A stretch of 22,625 nucleotides of DNA. Origin: Candidatus Aenigmatarchaeota archaeon (GTDB lineage Archaea; Aenigmatarchaeota; Aenigmatarchaeia; GW2011-AR5). The position numbers were made by a program, and so were the translations under genes. The stretch lies in the NCBI GenBank assembly GCA_016202845.1, contig JACQNW010000131.1:1-22625 (forward strand). Direction: 5' to 3'. This document shows positions 21,785 through 22,625 of this stretch, in pieces (the first letter of the stretch is position 1; each line of letters starts with the position of its first letter). The notes beneath the pieces are model-generated. The model searched no databases, had not been told where the DNA came from, and was given only the letters and a program-made list of their open reading frames with translations.

Positions 21785-22625
21785 CTTTCTTAGATTTTTA
21801 GAAATCTTTTCTTTTCCATGCGTCCTCAAAATATCATGTTTTTTTGTAATTTCTCTTTCTAGATTATTAAGTGCGTCCTGCATTGTAGAAACTAAATCCC
21901 ATCCCCATGAATGGGACACAAACAAGCCTAAGTTTGTAGAAAATCTAGATCTGACGGAATACTTTATTTTCTTTCCCTGTTTTTGATGGCGTTCTATGTG
22001 TATAAATAAAAATTCAACATTTTGCAACATGCTCGATATTTTTTTTATAAAGGTGTCTGTAATTTTGTCTACTTTGGCAGTCACTGATATTGGCTCCTCG
22101 CCCAAATTCGTTATTTGAACATAAGCCCCGCGCTTGGGCTTCTTCTCTATTATAAGCTCTAGGAGGTCTTTTGGTGTTATAATTCTTATGCTCCCATTTT
22201 GTATGAATACTTCTTCACTTTTTGACAAAGTGTCCTTTAGCTTGTCAATAGGTGTATTGGCCTCTGCCATATAAGGGTTTGACATAAGGGTTTTTACTTT
22301 TACATTTTCCAGCTGAAGCTTTTCTGCAGCCACACCTTTATCCTTGATAGGCTCTTTCGCTTCCAAGAGCTTAATCATATCCATTGTTCCTACAACGCCT
22401 ATCAGCTTGCCGTTTTGAATAACAGGTACACGAGAAACATTCTTTGCCAGCATAATCTCCATTACTTTGCCCGTATAATCTTCAAGCTCAACATATTCGC
22501 ATTCAGATGCTATTTCGTTTGCGCGCTTTTCAGATACAATTGTCTTTACAAGGTCAGTTTCTGAAATTACGCCAACAATTTCTTCTTTTTGAATAACAGG
22601 AATAGCCCTTAACCCTGAATCTAAC
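21776..22625 (-). CDS. CBS-domain protein with HPF/S30AE-like C-terminal domain, N-terminus outside window
   Basis: The frame stays open to the right edge, so the ATG at 22462 is internal. CBS repeats are visible: LRAIPVIQKEEIVGVISETDLVK, VSRVPVIQNGKLIGVVGTMDMIK, and a degenerate third with EVFIQNGSIRIITPKDLLELI. CBS pairs bind adenine nucleotides. The last 110 residues contain FLFIHIERHQKQGKKIKYSV and WDLVSTMQDALNNLEREI followed by a Lys/Arg-rich tail. This is the strand-helix pattern of ribosome hibernation factors (HPF/RaiA), in which VHV-type strands precede a helix with xDxYxAIDxAxxKLERQL. It could therefore sense energy state and act on ribosomes, reminiscent of an archaeal ribosome-dimerising CBS protein reported from Pyrococcus (from memory). 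The CBS part is secure; the HPF-like part is by pattern. Confidence 0.85.
   Translation of the reverse strand, partial: LDSGLRAIPVIQKEEIVGVISETDLVKTIVSEKRANEIASECEYVELEDYTGKVMEIMLAKNVSRVPVIQNGKLIGVVGTMDMIKLLEAKEPIKDKGVAAEKLQLENVKVKTLMSNPYMAEANTPIDKLKDTLSKSEEVFIQNGSIRIITPKDLLELIIEKKPKRGAYVQITNLGEEPISVTAKVDKITDTFIKKISSMLQNVEFLFIHIERHQKQGKKIKYSVRSRFSTNLGLFVSHSWGWDLVSTMQDALNNLEREITKKHDILRTHGKEKISKNLRKSL

Overview
The window is AT-rich and densely packed. It is archaeal: it carries archaeal-type AlaRS, LeuRS, PheRS and GlyRS, ribosomal L1, L10 (P0), L11 and L12 (P1), Spt5/NusG, a 53-residue SecE, a long FKBP with an extra C-terminal domain, and an intron-containing tRNA. TATA boxes often lie 23-30 bp upstream of start codons (leaderless genes), mixed with GAGG or GTGAT Shine-Dalgarno sites. 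Small proteins, overlapping genes and two decaying genes suggest a reduced genome, perhaps DPANN-like. No 16S rRNA is present, so the phylum cannot be assigned.

Layout. 1-665: 3' part of an aminoglycoside-phosphotransferase-fold kinase. 675-1456 (minus): retropepsin-like protease, DUF5678-like protein and a 41-residue ORF, all downstream of alaS. 1459-9797 (mostly minus): the classic archaeal order ftsZ, secE, spt5, rpl11, rpl1, rpl10, rpl12, alaS. It is interrupted by a plus-strand unknown gene between ftsZ and secE, and by a membrane coiled-coil gene plus a methyltransferase remnant between rpl11 and rpl1. 9798-11421: a small zinc ribbon, a wrecked asparaginase, and an FKBP gene flanked by two inverted-repeat elements of about 91 bp. 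11422-12016: two small unknown genes. 12018-15513 (minus): tRNA-Arg(UCU), a GNAT acetyltransferase and leuS. 15647-16548 (plus): a MinD-like ATPase and a 32-residue basic protein. 16550-20066 (minus): an unknown 107-residue protein, then pheS, a 75-residue ORF and pheT as a tightly overlapped operon. 20276-21784: glyS. 21776-22625 (minus): a CBS-domain protein with an HPF-like C-terminus, running off the window.

Most of the window serves translation: four synthetases, one tRNA, the L1 and P stalks, the transcription-translation coupler Spt5 and a possible hibernation factor. FtsZ and MinD add cell-division functions and SecE adds secretion. No stretch above about 210 bp lacks a gene. The longest gaps (9798-9946, 11220-11421, 15514-15646, 20067-20275) hold divergent promoters or the inverted-repeat elements.

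The most unusual observation is the pair of 91-92 bp elements flanking the FKBP gene. Each has perfect terminal inverted repeats, the two share a related terminus, and each is bracketed by its own 5-bp direct repeat. This is what two independent insertions of a miniature transposon-like element would leave. No CRISPR array, rRNA or transposase gene was seen.
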